Below are positions 18,365 through 25,829 of a stretch of DNA of 64,000 nt, in pieces. The stretch comes from Rhizobium grahamii (lineage in GTDB: Bacteria; Pseudomonadota; Alphaproteobacteria; Rhizobiales; Rhizobiaceae). How positions within the stretch are numbered: position 1 is the stretch's first letter; every line of letters begins with the position of its first letter. Both the position numbers and the translations under genes were made by a program. The notes beneath the pieces are model-generated. The model ran no database searches. It saw only the letters and a program-made list of their open reading frames with translations, and was not told where the DNA came from. The stretch is from positions 1,116,001-1,180,000 of the forward strand of contig NZ_CP043499.1 of assembly GCF_009498215.1 (NCBI RefSeq). The letters run 5' to 3'.

Positions 18365-19897
18365 TCAATCGATATCGAAAGATACGCCCTGCGCGAGCGG
18401 GAGCGACTTCGAGTAGTTGACCGTGTTGGTGGCGCGGCGCATGTAGGCTCTCCAGGCATCCGAGCCGGATTCACGCCCGCCTCCGGTTTCCTTCTCACCG
18501 CCGAATGCGCCACCGATTTCCGCGCCGGAGGTTCCGATGTTGACGTTCGCGATGCCGCAATCGGAACCGTCAGCAGACATGAACCGCTCGGCTTCCCGCA
18601 TATCGAGCGTGAAGATCGATGAGGAGAGGCCAGCGCCGACAGCGTTGTGATCCTCGAGGACCGTGTCGAAATTGGAGTACTTCATCACGTAAAGGATGGG
18701 AGCAAAGGTCTCTTCGAGAACCGGCCCTTCCTGCTTCGGCATCTCGACAAGTGCTGGCTTGACATAGAAGGCCTCGGGCTGGCCGCAATCGACGCGCTCG
18801 CCACCATGAACCGCGCCGCCGTGCCGCCGGGCTTCGGCAAGCGCCTTCTGCATGGCGTCGAAGGCAAGCCTGTCGATCAGCGGACCAACCAGTGCTGAGC
18901 TCTCGAGCGGATTACCGACCGAAACGCTCGCATATGCCTTCTTGAGGCGAGGAACGAACTCATCGTAGACGCTATCATGAACGAAGAGACGGCGGAGCGT
19001 CGTGCAACGCTGTCCGGCAGTCCCCATTGCGCCGAAAGCGATGGCCCGCAAAGCCATGCCCAGATCAGCCGACGGACATACGATACCGCCATTGTTGCCG
19101 CCGAGTTCAAGGATGGCACGGGCGAAGCGCTTGGCGAGACGCGGACCGACATCGCGACCCATGCGCGTCGAACCGGTGGCCGACACCAGGGGAACCTTCG
19201 GATGATCGACCAGCACTTCACCAACCGAGCGATCGCCGATGAGCAGCTGAGAGAGGTTAGCCGGCGCATCACCAAAACGCTTGATAGCGCGGTCCAGCAC
19301 CGCGTGAGCGGCAAGTGCCGTCAGCGGCGTCTTCTCCGAGGGCTTCCAGACAACGCTGTTTCCGCAGACAAGTGCAAGCGCTGCATTCCAGGCCCAGACG
19401 GCGACAGGAAAGTTGAAGGCGGAGATGATGCCGATGACACCAAGCGGATGCCAAGTTTCCATCATGCGATGGCCCGGGCGCTCGGTCGCGATGGTAAGAC
19501 CATAGAGCTGGCGCGACAGGCCGACCGCGAAATCGCAGATATCGATCATTTCCTGAACTTCACCGAGGCCTTCGGATGGGATCTTGCCCGCCTCGATCGA
19601 CACCAGGCGACCGAGGTCGGCTTTTGCGGCGCGAAGTTCCTCACCGAGCAACCGGACGAGTTCCCCGCGCTTGGGCGCCGGGACCAAGCGCCATTCGCGG
19701 AAGGCCTTGTCAGCGGCTTCGATCGCGCCTGCCGCATCCGCTGATGTGACGGTCTTGAGACTTCCGGTCTTTTCGCCGGTAATCGGCGAGAAGGCATCCA
19801 AGGTGCCGCCGGCGTAGAGCGATTGTGCGACACCAAGGCGCTCGAGAATCTGCGCGGCTTCCGCGGCTACTGATTTTGGGGTGACAGAGATGTTCAT
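18365..19897 (-). CDS. Aldehyde dehydrogenase, ALDH7/antiquitin type (aminoadipate semialdehyde / piperideine-6-carboxylate dehydrogenase)
   Basis: NAD-dependent aldehyde dehydrogenase of 510 residues. The antiquitin-type stretch EVQEMIDICDFAVGLSRQLY is clear, followed by the family motif GVIGIISAFNFPVAVWAWN. The catalytic glutamate is in AILELGGNNG and the catalytic cysteine in TAGQRCTTLRRL. This subfamily oxidises 2-aminoadipate 6-semialdehyde, in equilibrium with its cyclic imine, to 2-aminoadipate. That is the direct product of the lysine 6-dehydrogenase at 12870. I chose ATG 19895-19897, which has GGAG about 10 bp upstream, over a longer frame to 19942. It lies between hglS and the aminotransferase in the same operon. 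Confidence 0.9.
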   Translation of the reverse strand: MNISVTPKSVAAEAAQILERLGVAQSLYAGGTLDAFSPITGEKTGSLKTVTSADAAGAIEAADKAFREWRLVPAPKRGELVRLLGEELRAAKADLGRLVSIEAGKIPSEGLGEVQEMIDICDFAVGLSRQLYGLTIATERPGHRMMETWHPLGVIGIISAFNFPVAVWAWNAALALVCGNSVVWKPSEKTPLTALAAHAVLDRAIKRFGDAPANLSQLLIGDRSVGEVLVDHPKVPLVSATGSTRMGRDVGPRLAKRFARAILELGGNNGGIVCPSADLGMALRAIAFGAMGTAGQRCTTLRRLFVHDSVYDEFVPRLKKAYASVSVGNPLESSALVGPLIDRLAFDAMQKALAEARRHGGAVHGGERVDCGQPEAFYVKPALVEMPKQEGPVLEETFAPILYVMKYSNFDTVLEDHNAVGAGLSSSIFTLDMREAERFMSADGSDCGIANVNIGTSGAEIGGAFGGEKETGGGRESGSDAWRAYMRRATNTVNYSKSLPLAQGVSFDID

Positions 19898-19938
19898 TTT
19901 AAGACTCCGATTCGAAATGGGGAGGGGCCGCGCAGCCT

Positions 19939-21324
19939 TCACTCGGCGGCTGCCTGGCTCGAAAGCCCCGCAAGGCAGGCTTCAATCGATGCTTCTTGGA
20001 TGCCGGCGTAGTGGTCGAATTCGTTGAGGACCGTTGCACCGAGATCGGCTTCAAAGCGGTTCTGGTTCGGGCTCGCGGCAAACTCTTGCTGGGCGCTGTC
20101 GCCAAGATTTGACTGGAAGATGCCGGCAGCACTGACCGGAAGAAAGTCCTCGTAGACGACGGGATCGAACTGTACGACGCCCTGGGAAATAAGATCGTCC
20201 AGCTCCCTGCTTGAGGAAGACGGCGCCTTTCCCGTCAGCGAGTAGCTGAAGTAGCCCAGCCCCGCTGTTCGAATGGCATCCCACGTGTCTGGAAAATCCA
20301 CAAAGGCCGCCGCGAGAGCCGCTTCGTATTCCTTGGAGTTCGAACCATCAGCGGCAGGGCGCACCAGTTTGCGAGATGCGTCCAGCAGCTTGTCGTACAG
20401 GCCTCGCCCCTTTGGCGTCAGCGCAATGCCGCGCTGTTCGATCTCGCCAAACCGTGCGGTATGGGAGCCGGTCCTGAAATCTCCTTCAGCACCGGGAAAG
20501 GATACCGCTTCCTCGAGGGCCTTGAACGAAGTCTGACGCAGCAGGATCGCGCATTTTCGGGTCGGCGGCCCTTCCACGATAGCCTTCGGCGCAATGTCGT
20601 ATTGCGGCATCAGCGCCTGCACCTTGTCGATATCAAGCGTGCGGGGTGTAAGGTGGTTGATGTGCGGCCCCTTGAAGGAAACCACATCTGCAATCAGGCG
20701 GTGGGCATCATGCAGACGATGGTACATCGAGGCATCGACGCTCGCCTTGTCATGCCAACGGAACGTCTCCAGCACCTCGGCCACGAAGCGGTCGGCATCC
20801 ACTGCGGACAGCCCACAGTTCTTTTCGGCCTTCTCTGTCAGCTCGATCGCGCCATTGGTGAAGATCTTGCGATCGGCGAGGATGCGCGCCGCCTCCTCAC
20901 GAAGACCTTCGTCGGCGATCAGGTCGAGCCGCAGCAGCGAGGTAAAGACACGAAACGGATTGCGCTTGAGCGCTTCGTCACCGACCGGGCGGAAGGCCGT
21001 GGAATGGACAGGAACGCCTGCCGTCGACAGGTCGTAGTAGCCGACAGGATGCATGCCCATGACCGCGAACACCCGACGCATCATCGCCAGCTCTTCGGCG
21101 GTACCGAGCCGGATAGCGCCGTGACGTTCCTCCGAAATGCGATCAAGATTGTCGGTCGCCGTCAGACGCACCTTCAGTACCGCATTTTCATCCAGCGTCT
21201 CAGCGTTGACGCGCGCAACCAGGTCCATGAGTGTCCCATAGGCCGGCACCTCGTCGCGATACATCGCGGACATCGCGCCCGAAAAGGCAGAGCGGATTTT
21301 GCTGGAGGAGACATATTCAGCCAT
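19939..21324 (-). CDS. hglS: 2-oxoadipate dioxygenase/decarboxylase (DUF1338, HglS-like)
   Basis: Non-haem iron enzyme of 461 residues from the DUF1338 family, now known as HglS. It converts 2-oxoadipate with oxygen to D-2-hydroxyglutarate and carbon dioxide. The N-terminus has the family stretch DEVPAYGTLMDLVARVN, and a later GPHINHLTPRTLDID segment carries a histidine at the expected metal-binding position. ATG 21322-21324 is preceded by AAGGA; the longer frame would need a TTG at 21333 directly abutting that site. It is the first gene of the operon hglS, aldehyde dehydrogenase, aminotransferase, FAD oxidase, and is divergent from a LysR gene, its probable activator. Confidence 0.9.
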   Translation of the reverse strand: MAEYVSSSKIRSAFSGAMSAMYRDEVPAYGTLMDLVARVNAETLDENAVLKVRLTATDNLDRISEERHGAIRLGTAEELAMMRRVFAVMGMHPVGYYDLSTAGVPVHSTAFRPVGDEALKRNPFRVFTSLLRLDLIADEGLREEAARILADRKIFTNGAIELTEKAEKNCGLSAVDADRFVAEVLETFRWHDKASVDASMYHRLHDAHRLIADVVSFKGPHINHLTPRTLDIDKVQALMPQYDIAPKAIVEGPPTRKCAILLRQTSFKALEEAVSFPGAEGDFRTGSHTARFGEIEQRGIALTPKGRGLYDKLLDASRKLVRPAADGSNSKEYEAALAAAFVDFPDTWDAIRTAGLGYFSYSLTGKAPSSSSRELDDLISQGVVQFDPVVYEDFLPVSAAGIFQSNLGDSAQQEFAASPNQNRFEADLGATVLNEFDHYAGIQEASIEACLAGLSSQAAAE

Positions 21325-21431
21325 GGTACTCAATCCTTATTTGAGATGCAGCATCATTCTGATTACGCACTATAGACGGATGATCAATGCCGTTGTTGTG
21401 AGATAATTGGCTAACTTGATGCCAAAATGGA

Positions 21432-22331
21432 ATGAACATGAAAAGAAGCCTCGTCCCTGACATTGTCAATCTGCAAGCCTTCGAGTGCGCCGCGCGACAC
21501 CAGAATTTTTCGCGTGCAGCCGAAGAGCTCAATCTTACGCAGAGTGCGGTGAGCAGGCAGATTGCCGAGCTGGAGCAGCAAACGGGCCTCCAGCTATTCG
21601 AGCGCATCCGGCGCCGCGTTATTCTTTCCGAGGCCGGCCAGCGACTGCTGCCCGAGGTAAGAGATCTTCTCACACGTTCGGAACGGCTGATGATTGGTGC
21701 AGTTGCTTCCGGTCAGATGAAGGGATCTTTGAGGATCGCAACCCTTCCGACCTTCGGGGCGAAATGGCTGGTGCCGAGGTTGAAAACGTTTACCTCACGA
21801 CATCCGGATGTCGCCATAACTGTCGAGTCCCGCTCCAAGCCTTTCAGCTTTTCCGAGGACGGCTTCGATCTGGCAATTCACTTTGGCCAATCCGCTTGGG
21901 CCGGTGGTGTGTCGACTTTTCTCTGCAACGAAACCGTGGTGCCGACGGCAAATCCAACGCTTGCCGGCCGCATAGCAAGCGGCGAAGTCGACTTTCTCCG
22001 TGATGCTCCTCTTCTGCACCTCACGACACGCCCGAAGCTGTGGGCGGACTGGTCTCAGCGCCACGACCACGCCTTCGAAAATGCCTTCATGGGCCTCCGC
22101 TTCGATCAGTTTTCCATGCTGACTGCAGCCGCTATCTCGGGACTGGGCGTTGCCCTGCTACCGACCTATCTGATCGAAGACGAGCTTCATGCTGGATTGT
22201 TGACAACCGTACTCGATGCATCGTTGTCGACAGAGAACGCTTACTATGTCGTTCGACCGGAGGAGAAGCGTACGCATCAGATGGCGGACCTCTTCGAGCA
22301 GTGGCTGCTGTCCGAGGTTGGCGAGGCGTAG
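21432..22331 (+). CDS. LysR family transcriptional regulator
   Basis: LysR-type regulator of 299 residues. The N-terminal helix-turn-helix is NFSRAAEELNLTQSAVSRQI, followed by the usual linker helix LFERIRRRVILSEAGQRLL. The rest is a periplasmic-binding-like sensor domain of the GcvA type (LRIATLPTFGAKWLVPRL, FDLAIHFGQ). It is divergent from hglS across 107 bp, the classic arrangement for a LysR activator of a catabolic operon. The inducer may be 2-oxoadipate or another lysine intermediate (inference). ATG at 21438 is an alternative start; neither has a strong ribosome binding site. Confidence 0.9.
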   Translation: MNMKRSLVPDIVNLQAFECAARHQNFSRAAEELNLTQSAVSRQIAELEQQTGLQLFERIRRRVILSEAGQRLLPEVRDLLTRSERLMIGAVASGQMKGSLRIATLPTFGAKWLVPRLKTFTSRHPDVAITVESRSKPFSFSEDGFDLAIHFGQSAWAGGVSTFLCNETVVPTANPTLAGRIASGEVDFLRDAPLLHLTTRPKLWADWSQRHDHAFENAFMGLRFDQFSMLTAAAISGLGVALLPTYLIEDELHAGLLTTVLDASLSTENAYYVVRPEEKRTHQMADLFEQWLLSEVGEA

Positions 22332-22462
22332 GCGACGTCTCGACAACCGAAGACTCAGAGATTGAGCAATCATTCGTTTGGCTCGACGCGAAAGGTTGGA
22401 GGTAAGACGTCACACAGTCGCCTCGCTTGAACGAAGCGAGGCGTTGCGTCTCTATTTTGGGT

Positions 22463-22582
22463 GGCAACTACTCGGACGAATTCGACGCCCAGAACTGCGT
22501 CCACTGCAAGACCTGCGACATCAAGAATCCCAACCAGAACATCAACTTGGTGCCGCCGCAGGGCGGTCAGGCGCCGGTCTAG
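22463..22582 (+). pseudogene. Remnant: C-terminal 39 codons of electron-transfer flavoprotein-ubiquinone oxidoreductase
   Basis: An open frame ending at TAG 22580-22582 reads DEFDAQNCVHCKTCDIKNPN followed by QNINLVPPQGG. This is the C-terminal 4Fe-4S motif of ETF-QO, where AQNCVHCKTCDIK is nearly invariant. No other part of the roughly 550-residue enzyme is present upstream, so this is a broken 3' end left by a rearrangement. It is not annotatable as a functional gene. Its neighbour is the lysine cluster, whose classical glutaryl-CoA branch uses ETF-QO, which may or may not be coincidence. Confidence 0.75.
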
Positions 22583-22688
22583 CCAAATATGTAGGATGCA
22601 GAGATGAGGAGAAGAGGATGAGGTGTTTCCAACCGCCGAGCGGGCAGGCTATCGAGGACCCCAGGTGGAGCGGCGCATGGTGCTTGAA

Positions 22689-22940
22689 CTACCTCTCCTC
22701 TTCCTCGGCGGCTCGCGCCGCTTGCGCTCTTTGCTTTCCGCGCGCGATTGACGCTGCAGCTATGTTCCGGATAGTCGTCTCGACCGGCTCCCACAGCTTC
22801 TCCTGATCGGGTGTCAAATCGAGTACCGTCCTGAGGGCTGCCACGCGGGCATTCAAAACTGCCGCAGCATCGGCATCGGTATAGATTTCGATTGTATCCG
22901 GGCCTGCAGCGACCGCAGCCGCCGAGACATTGAGGCCTTT
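22689..22940 (-). pseudogene. Remnant of an LTXXQ-motif (Spy/CpxP-like) periplasmic protein
   Basis: The minus-strand frame directly after the LuxR stop codon, in the same frame, encodes 83 residues without an ATG. It includes AGPDTIEIYTDADAAAVLNA and TVLDLTPDQEKLWEPVE. The LTPDQ element and helix pattern are those of the LTXXQ family of small periplasmic stress proteins. The signal peptide and start codon are missing, and the end is an EEEER tail at TAG 22689. The 5' part was probably lost when the LuxR gene or its flank was joined here. A GTG start within the frame would give only a leaderless fragment. Confidence 0.6.
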
Positions 22941-24074
22941 TTAGCGTCCCAACGAGCTCAGCAGCGCACCGATGCGCTCGAAATCGCGCAGGTTGGTAGC
23001 GTTGGACTTCCTGAGAACCGTCCGAATCTGCGTACGGACGGTATCAAGCGAAACGTCTCGTTCGCGCGCGACCGCTTCGGCACTCTGACCTCCGAGGAGA
23101 GCGGCCGCGACCGCTCCTTCTGCCGCGCTCAGCCCAAATAGCTCGCTCAGAAGCGACGGCCTTGCAGCCCGAGGAGACGACAACTCGCTGATTTGGACCA
23201 ACACAGGCACACAACCACCTTCCTCGAACGCGTGACCGGTATGCTCTGGAAGCTGAGGTGAAACAAAAATGGCATACTGGCCGATGCGGGCGCTGTTGCC
23301 GAGCGTATCGAATTCAAGTCGCATTGCTCCTCCGCCACCGCCGGCGGCGGCATCGCGGATCATGGCTCGCAATCGCGACACCTCGCCACGATTGTCGACC
23401 GCGAGTTTTGTTCCCGAGATCGGGCTCGTCGCCAGGCAAACCGGTCGATCACGGTAGCGAAGTGCTTTCGTCGCCGACGAATTGGCAAACAGGACATTGC
23501 AGTCGGCGTCGACCACGATTGCCGCACCGGGGAGCGCTTCGAAGGCGGCATACCCCAACCGGGCGTCGAAGTCGGCACGCTGCAGCCGCTGACGCAACTG
23601 CAGCGCACGCCGCACATGGGGCAGCAAGGTCGAGAGGGTCGCGCGTTCCCGAACGCCGAATGCGAGACCCTGTCGATAGAATCCGACAATCGATCGGTCA
23701 CGGTCACCCACGATGCCAACGATCATGTGTTCCTGACCCTGCGGTTTTGCGAAATCTCGATAAAACTCTGTCCGGTGATAGGCGTCGCTCTCGACCAATT
23801 CCTCATCCAACAGAACTTTTCCGTCCGCCTCGTTTCGCCTTATCAGATTAGACAAGGCGGACCTGATCGGATCGAGTTGAAGGTAGTGCTCGACGTAATG
23901 ATCGTTCTCGGCGCGTGTCTCGAAGACGTTCACCGATTTGCCGCCATCTCCCTGCAGGCGAAGGCTGCCGGCATCGGCACCCAGATGCTTGAAGAGACGT
24001 TTTCCGACCGCGAGCCAGTTGTCGTCATTCTCGCTGGCGTCGTAAATATCTCCGATTATCGAATTGAGTTCCAC
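22941..24074 (-). CDS. LuxR-type helix-turn-helix transcriptional regulator (PAS-like sensor), paralogue 1
   Basis: Cytoplasmic regulator of 377 residues. The C-terminal LuxR-type helix-turn-helix is LLGGQSAEAVARERDVSLDT then VRTQIRTVLRKS. A PAS-like segment in the middle reads EALPGAAIVVDADCNVLFAN, and the N-terminal part is a family-specific sensor region. It is a clear paralogue of the gene at 31439-32560: same length, same order, and shared motifs such as LFGLSAAEGAVAAALLGGQ. The two lie on the same strand about 8.5 kb apart and flank the envelope cluster. Signal and targets are unknown. An inverted repeat containing TGAGTCAAT lies upstream. Confidence 0.85.
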   Translation of the reverse strand: MELNSIIGDIYDASENDDNWLAVGKRLFKHLGADAGSLRLQGDGGKSVNVFETRAENDHYVEHYLQLDPIRSALSNLIRRNEADGKVLLDEELVESDAYHRTEFYRDFAKPQGQEHMIVGIVGDRDRSIVGFYRQGLAFGVRERATLSTLLPHVRRALQLRQRLQRADFDARLGYAAFEALPGAAIVVDADCNVLFANSSATKALRYRDRPVCLATSPISGTKLAVDNRGEVSRLRAMIRDAAAGGGGGAMRLEFDTLGNSARIGQYAIFVSPQLPEHTGHAFEEGGCVPVLVQISELSSPRAARPSLLSELFGLSAAEGAVAAALLGGQSAEAVARERDVSLDTVRTQIRTVLRKSNATNLRDFERIGALLSSLGR

Positions 24075-24114
24075 AAGCGCCCCCGCACTATCTGTAGAAT
24101 ACCTTCAATTTAGC

Positions 24115-24138
24115 ATTGACTAATACATTTGAGTCAAT
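24115..24138. promoter_or_regulatory. Inverted repeat upstream of LuxR paralogue 1
   Basis: ATTGACT (24115-24121) and AGTCAAT (24132-24138) are perfect 7-bp arms about 50 bp upstream of the regulator start. The nonamer TGAGTCAAT recurs in the dyad upstream of the second LuxR paralogue (32700-32708), which suggests a shared or autoregulatory site. Confidence 0.4.
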
Positions 24139-24189
24139 GCGACCGACAGTAGAATTTTTAACTTCTCAGCCGAACGACAGTCTCTTCGC

Positions 24190-24516
24190 GTGACCGTCTG
24201 GCGGTCCTATCTCACCAATCACAGCCTGAGTTTTCGCCGGGCGATGCTGACTTACCGCGATGGTGCACGCATCCATGCCGGATCGCGCGCCGAGGCGTCG
24301 GATGTCGACGTCGCCGAACGGCAACTGGAATTTCTGATCGCACAAGGATTCGATGGCAGAAAGGCATTGAAGATACTCGTCACGCTGGCACTGTTCACCG
24401 TGGGTTTCGTTCTCGAGGAGCAGGCCGAAGCGGATCATCCACCCGAACTTTCGAGGGAGGCGACACCCCCGCCTCCCTTGCTGTATGCTGCATTCCTTGA
24501 TGGTGTCGGGCGGTGA
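24190..24516 (+). pseudogene. Remnant of a tetracycline-repressor-like TetR regulator (C-terminal domain only)
   Basis: The frame encodes a TetR_C-type domain: VWRSYLTNHSLSFRRAMLTY, RDGARIHAGSR, AERQLEFLIAQGFDGRKALK and LFTVGFVLEEQAEA. These correspond to the helices of class TetR repressors around the inducer pocket. The N-terminal DNA-binding domain is absent: upstream sequence is open back to about 24150 but shows no helix-turn-helix. The end LYAAFLDGVGR stops early. Without its DNA-binding part it cannot act as a repressor. It is convergent with two other decayed genes that probably belonged to the same catabolic locus. Confidence 0.7.
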
Positions 24517-24551
24517 CTGCGCCCTGGTCAAAAACTCACGGGCATGTTGCC

Positions 24552-24740
24552 TCACCGATTGTACAGTGACGACAGACTGTCATGAAGCTTCGCTGCAAGT
24601 TGCGACGCCGCATAAGTATCCGTGACGACCTCGACGCAGACCCCGCCGGGCGCGCGCCCGGCCCGTTCCAGCGCAGCATCCATTTCAGCACATGTTGTCA
24701 CCCTGGCAGTCATCCGGTGGTCGCAGCCCAACGCAAGCAT
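24552..24740 (-). pseudogene. Remnant of a ThDP-dependent 2-keto acid decarboxylase (C-terminus)
   Basis: The last 62 codons of a frame on the minus strand contain MTARVTTCAEMDAALERAG and VCVEVVTDTYAASQLAAKLH. From memory these resemble the C-terminal end of indolepyruvate/phenylpyruvate-type decarboxylases. The frame is open further upstream but changes character, so the preceding 500 residues are missing. Together with the FAD monooxygenase fragment next to it, it looks like the wreck of an aromatic-compound degradation operon. Confidence 0.5.
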
Positions 24741-24765
24741 AGCAGCTCCCTCTTCCGCCGCGGCT

Positions 24766-25032
24766 TCACCCGCGTAGGAGAGCGGATAGTCGCCCGACCA
24801 CGTCCCCCCAGGCGTCGGTGGACGCCGTCATTGCCACCTAGCCGTCAGGGCGGACCAGGCATATCCCCGGCGGGCCTTCGGTATCTTGGATATCGTCGTC
24901 CATGCAGTGCATGTAATCGTGCCGCCTGGCTCGCGCTTCGACTTCGAGTGTCCGGCTCCACACTGCGAGCGCCTTAGACTTGTCCGTGCGACCATTACTC
25001 TTGTCTACGATGCGAACCTCGATGGAGGCCAC
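24766..25032 (-). pseudogene. Remnant of an FAD-dependent aromatic monooxygenase (internally deleted, one nonsense codon)
   Basis: One minus-strand frame joins an N-terminal piece, VRIVDKSNGRTDKSKALAVW followed by SRTLE, to a C-terminal piece GICLVRPDG-stop-VAMTASTDAWGDVVG. The first is the ribose/strand region after the FAD motif of PheA/TfdB-type monooxygenases. The second is their C-terminal LVRPDGYVA motif, in which the Tyr codon is now TAG (24838-24840). The frame then continues to TGA 24766-24768. About 400 central residues are missing. It cannot be functional. The recognisable ends make the identification fairly secure. Confidence 0.6.
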
Positions 25033-25061
25033 GATGAATGTCCTTTGGGTAGCTGGTCAGA

Positions 25062-25826
25062 TCATGCGCCGCCGAGGCGCGAGAGAGCGCCCTGAAGCGG
25101 CTGATCGGACACCTGGATGAACCCGGCATAGGGATTGGCCATGTCGGAGATGGCGAAGACGGCACCCGCAACAGAGAGAGCGCACACGATGATGATGGCG
25201 AGCACGGTCGGGTTGGCGGGAGCCTGCAGGCCGAACGTTCCAAACAGCAGTGCCAGCCAGTAGACAAGCACGATGAAGAAGCCCCATGGCAGCCCCTCAT
25301 CCGCGGACTCGATCTGCAGCCAGTGCCCCTCGGCGACGTTGCCGCTGACCTCGAGCGCGCGGCTCTGGATGAGACGGTGCACCTGATCCTGAGGCTCGAG
25401 TGCGCGGAGCTTGCCCTGTACGGTCTCTATCTGCTTGTAGGCCGACGCGCGTCCTGCCGATTGGTCGTCGCTTGTTTCGATCGTCCAGCCACGCTCGAGG
25501 CGGTTCTCGATCACCTGGCGCAGGATGTCACGAGCGTCAGTCGTCTCCGGTCCATACTGGGCCATAAGCCGATCCAGGAGAACGATCCGAGCTGCCGTGG
25601 CGTCCAGTTCGGTCTGAGCGTCCTTGTAGTCGGAGTTCGCTGACGCGATCAGGAGGCCGAGCGCAAGTGCGGCCAGCGTTCCGACGATCGCGGTCGCCAA
25701 TCGGATGACTTCCTTGGATTCGGTGTTGAGATGGTGGGATGGCAGACGGTCGCGCGCGGCCATACCTGCCGCAGTCGATACCCCCAGGATGACGAATACG
25801 CCACCAGCCAAAAGCAACGCGTTCAT
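25062..25826 (-). CDS. Membrane protein, DUF4239/bestrophin-like type
   Basis: Inner-membrane protein of 254 residues with four predicted membrane segments: about 3-22, 41-64, 182-202 and 206-228. Between segments 2 and 3 lies a long hydrophilic helical domain starting SANSDYKDAQTELDATAARI. This layout and the early SANSDYKDAQ motif match the DUF4239 family, whose function is unknown. A second member lies at 50888-51697. It starts 3 bp after the stop of the lipase-like gene, with GGGAGA in front, and is the last gene of the six-gene envelope operon. Confidence 0.75.
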   Translation of the reverse strand: MNALLLAGGVFVILGVSTAAGMAARDRLPSHHLNTESKEVIRLATAIVGTLAALALGLLIASANSDYKDAQTELDATAARIVLLDRLMAQYGPETTDARDILRQVIENRLERGWTIETSDDQSAGRASAYKQIETVQGKLRALEPQDQVHRLIQSRALEVSGNVAEGHWLQIESADEGLPWGFFIVLVYWLALLFGTFGLQAPANPTVLAIIIVCALSVAGAVFAISDMANPYAGFIQVSDQPLQGALSRLGGA

Positions 25827-25829
25827 GGA

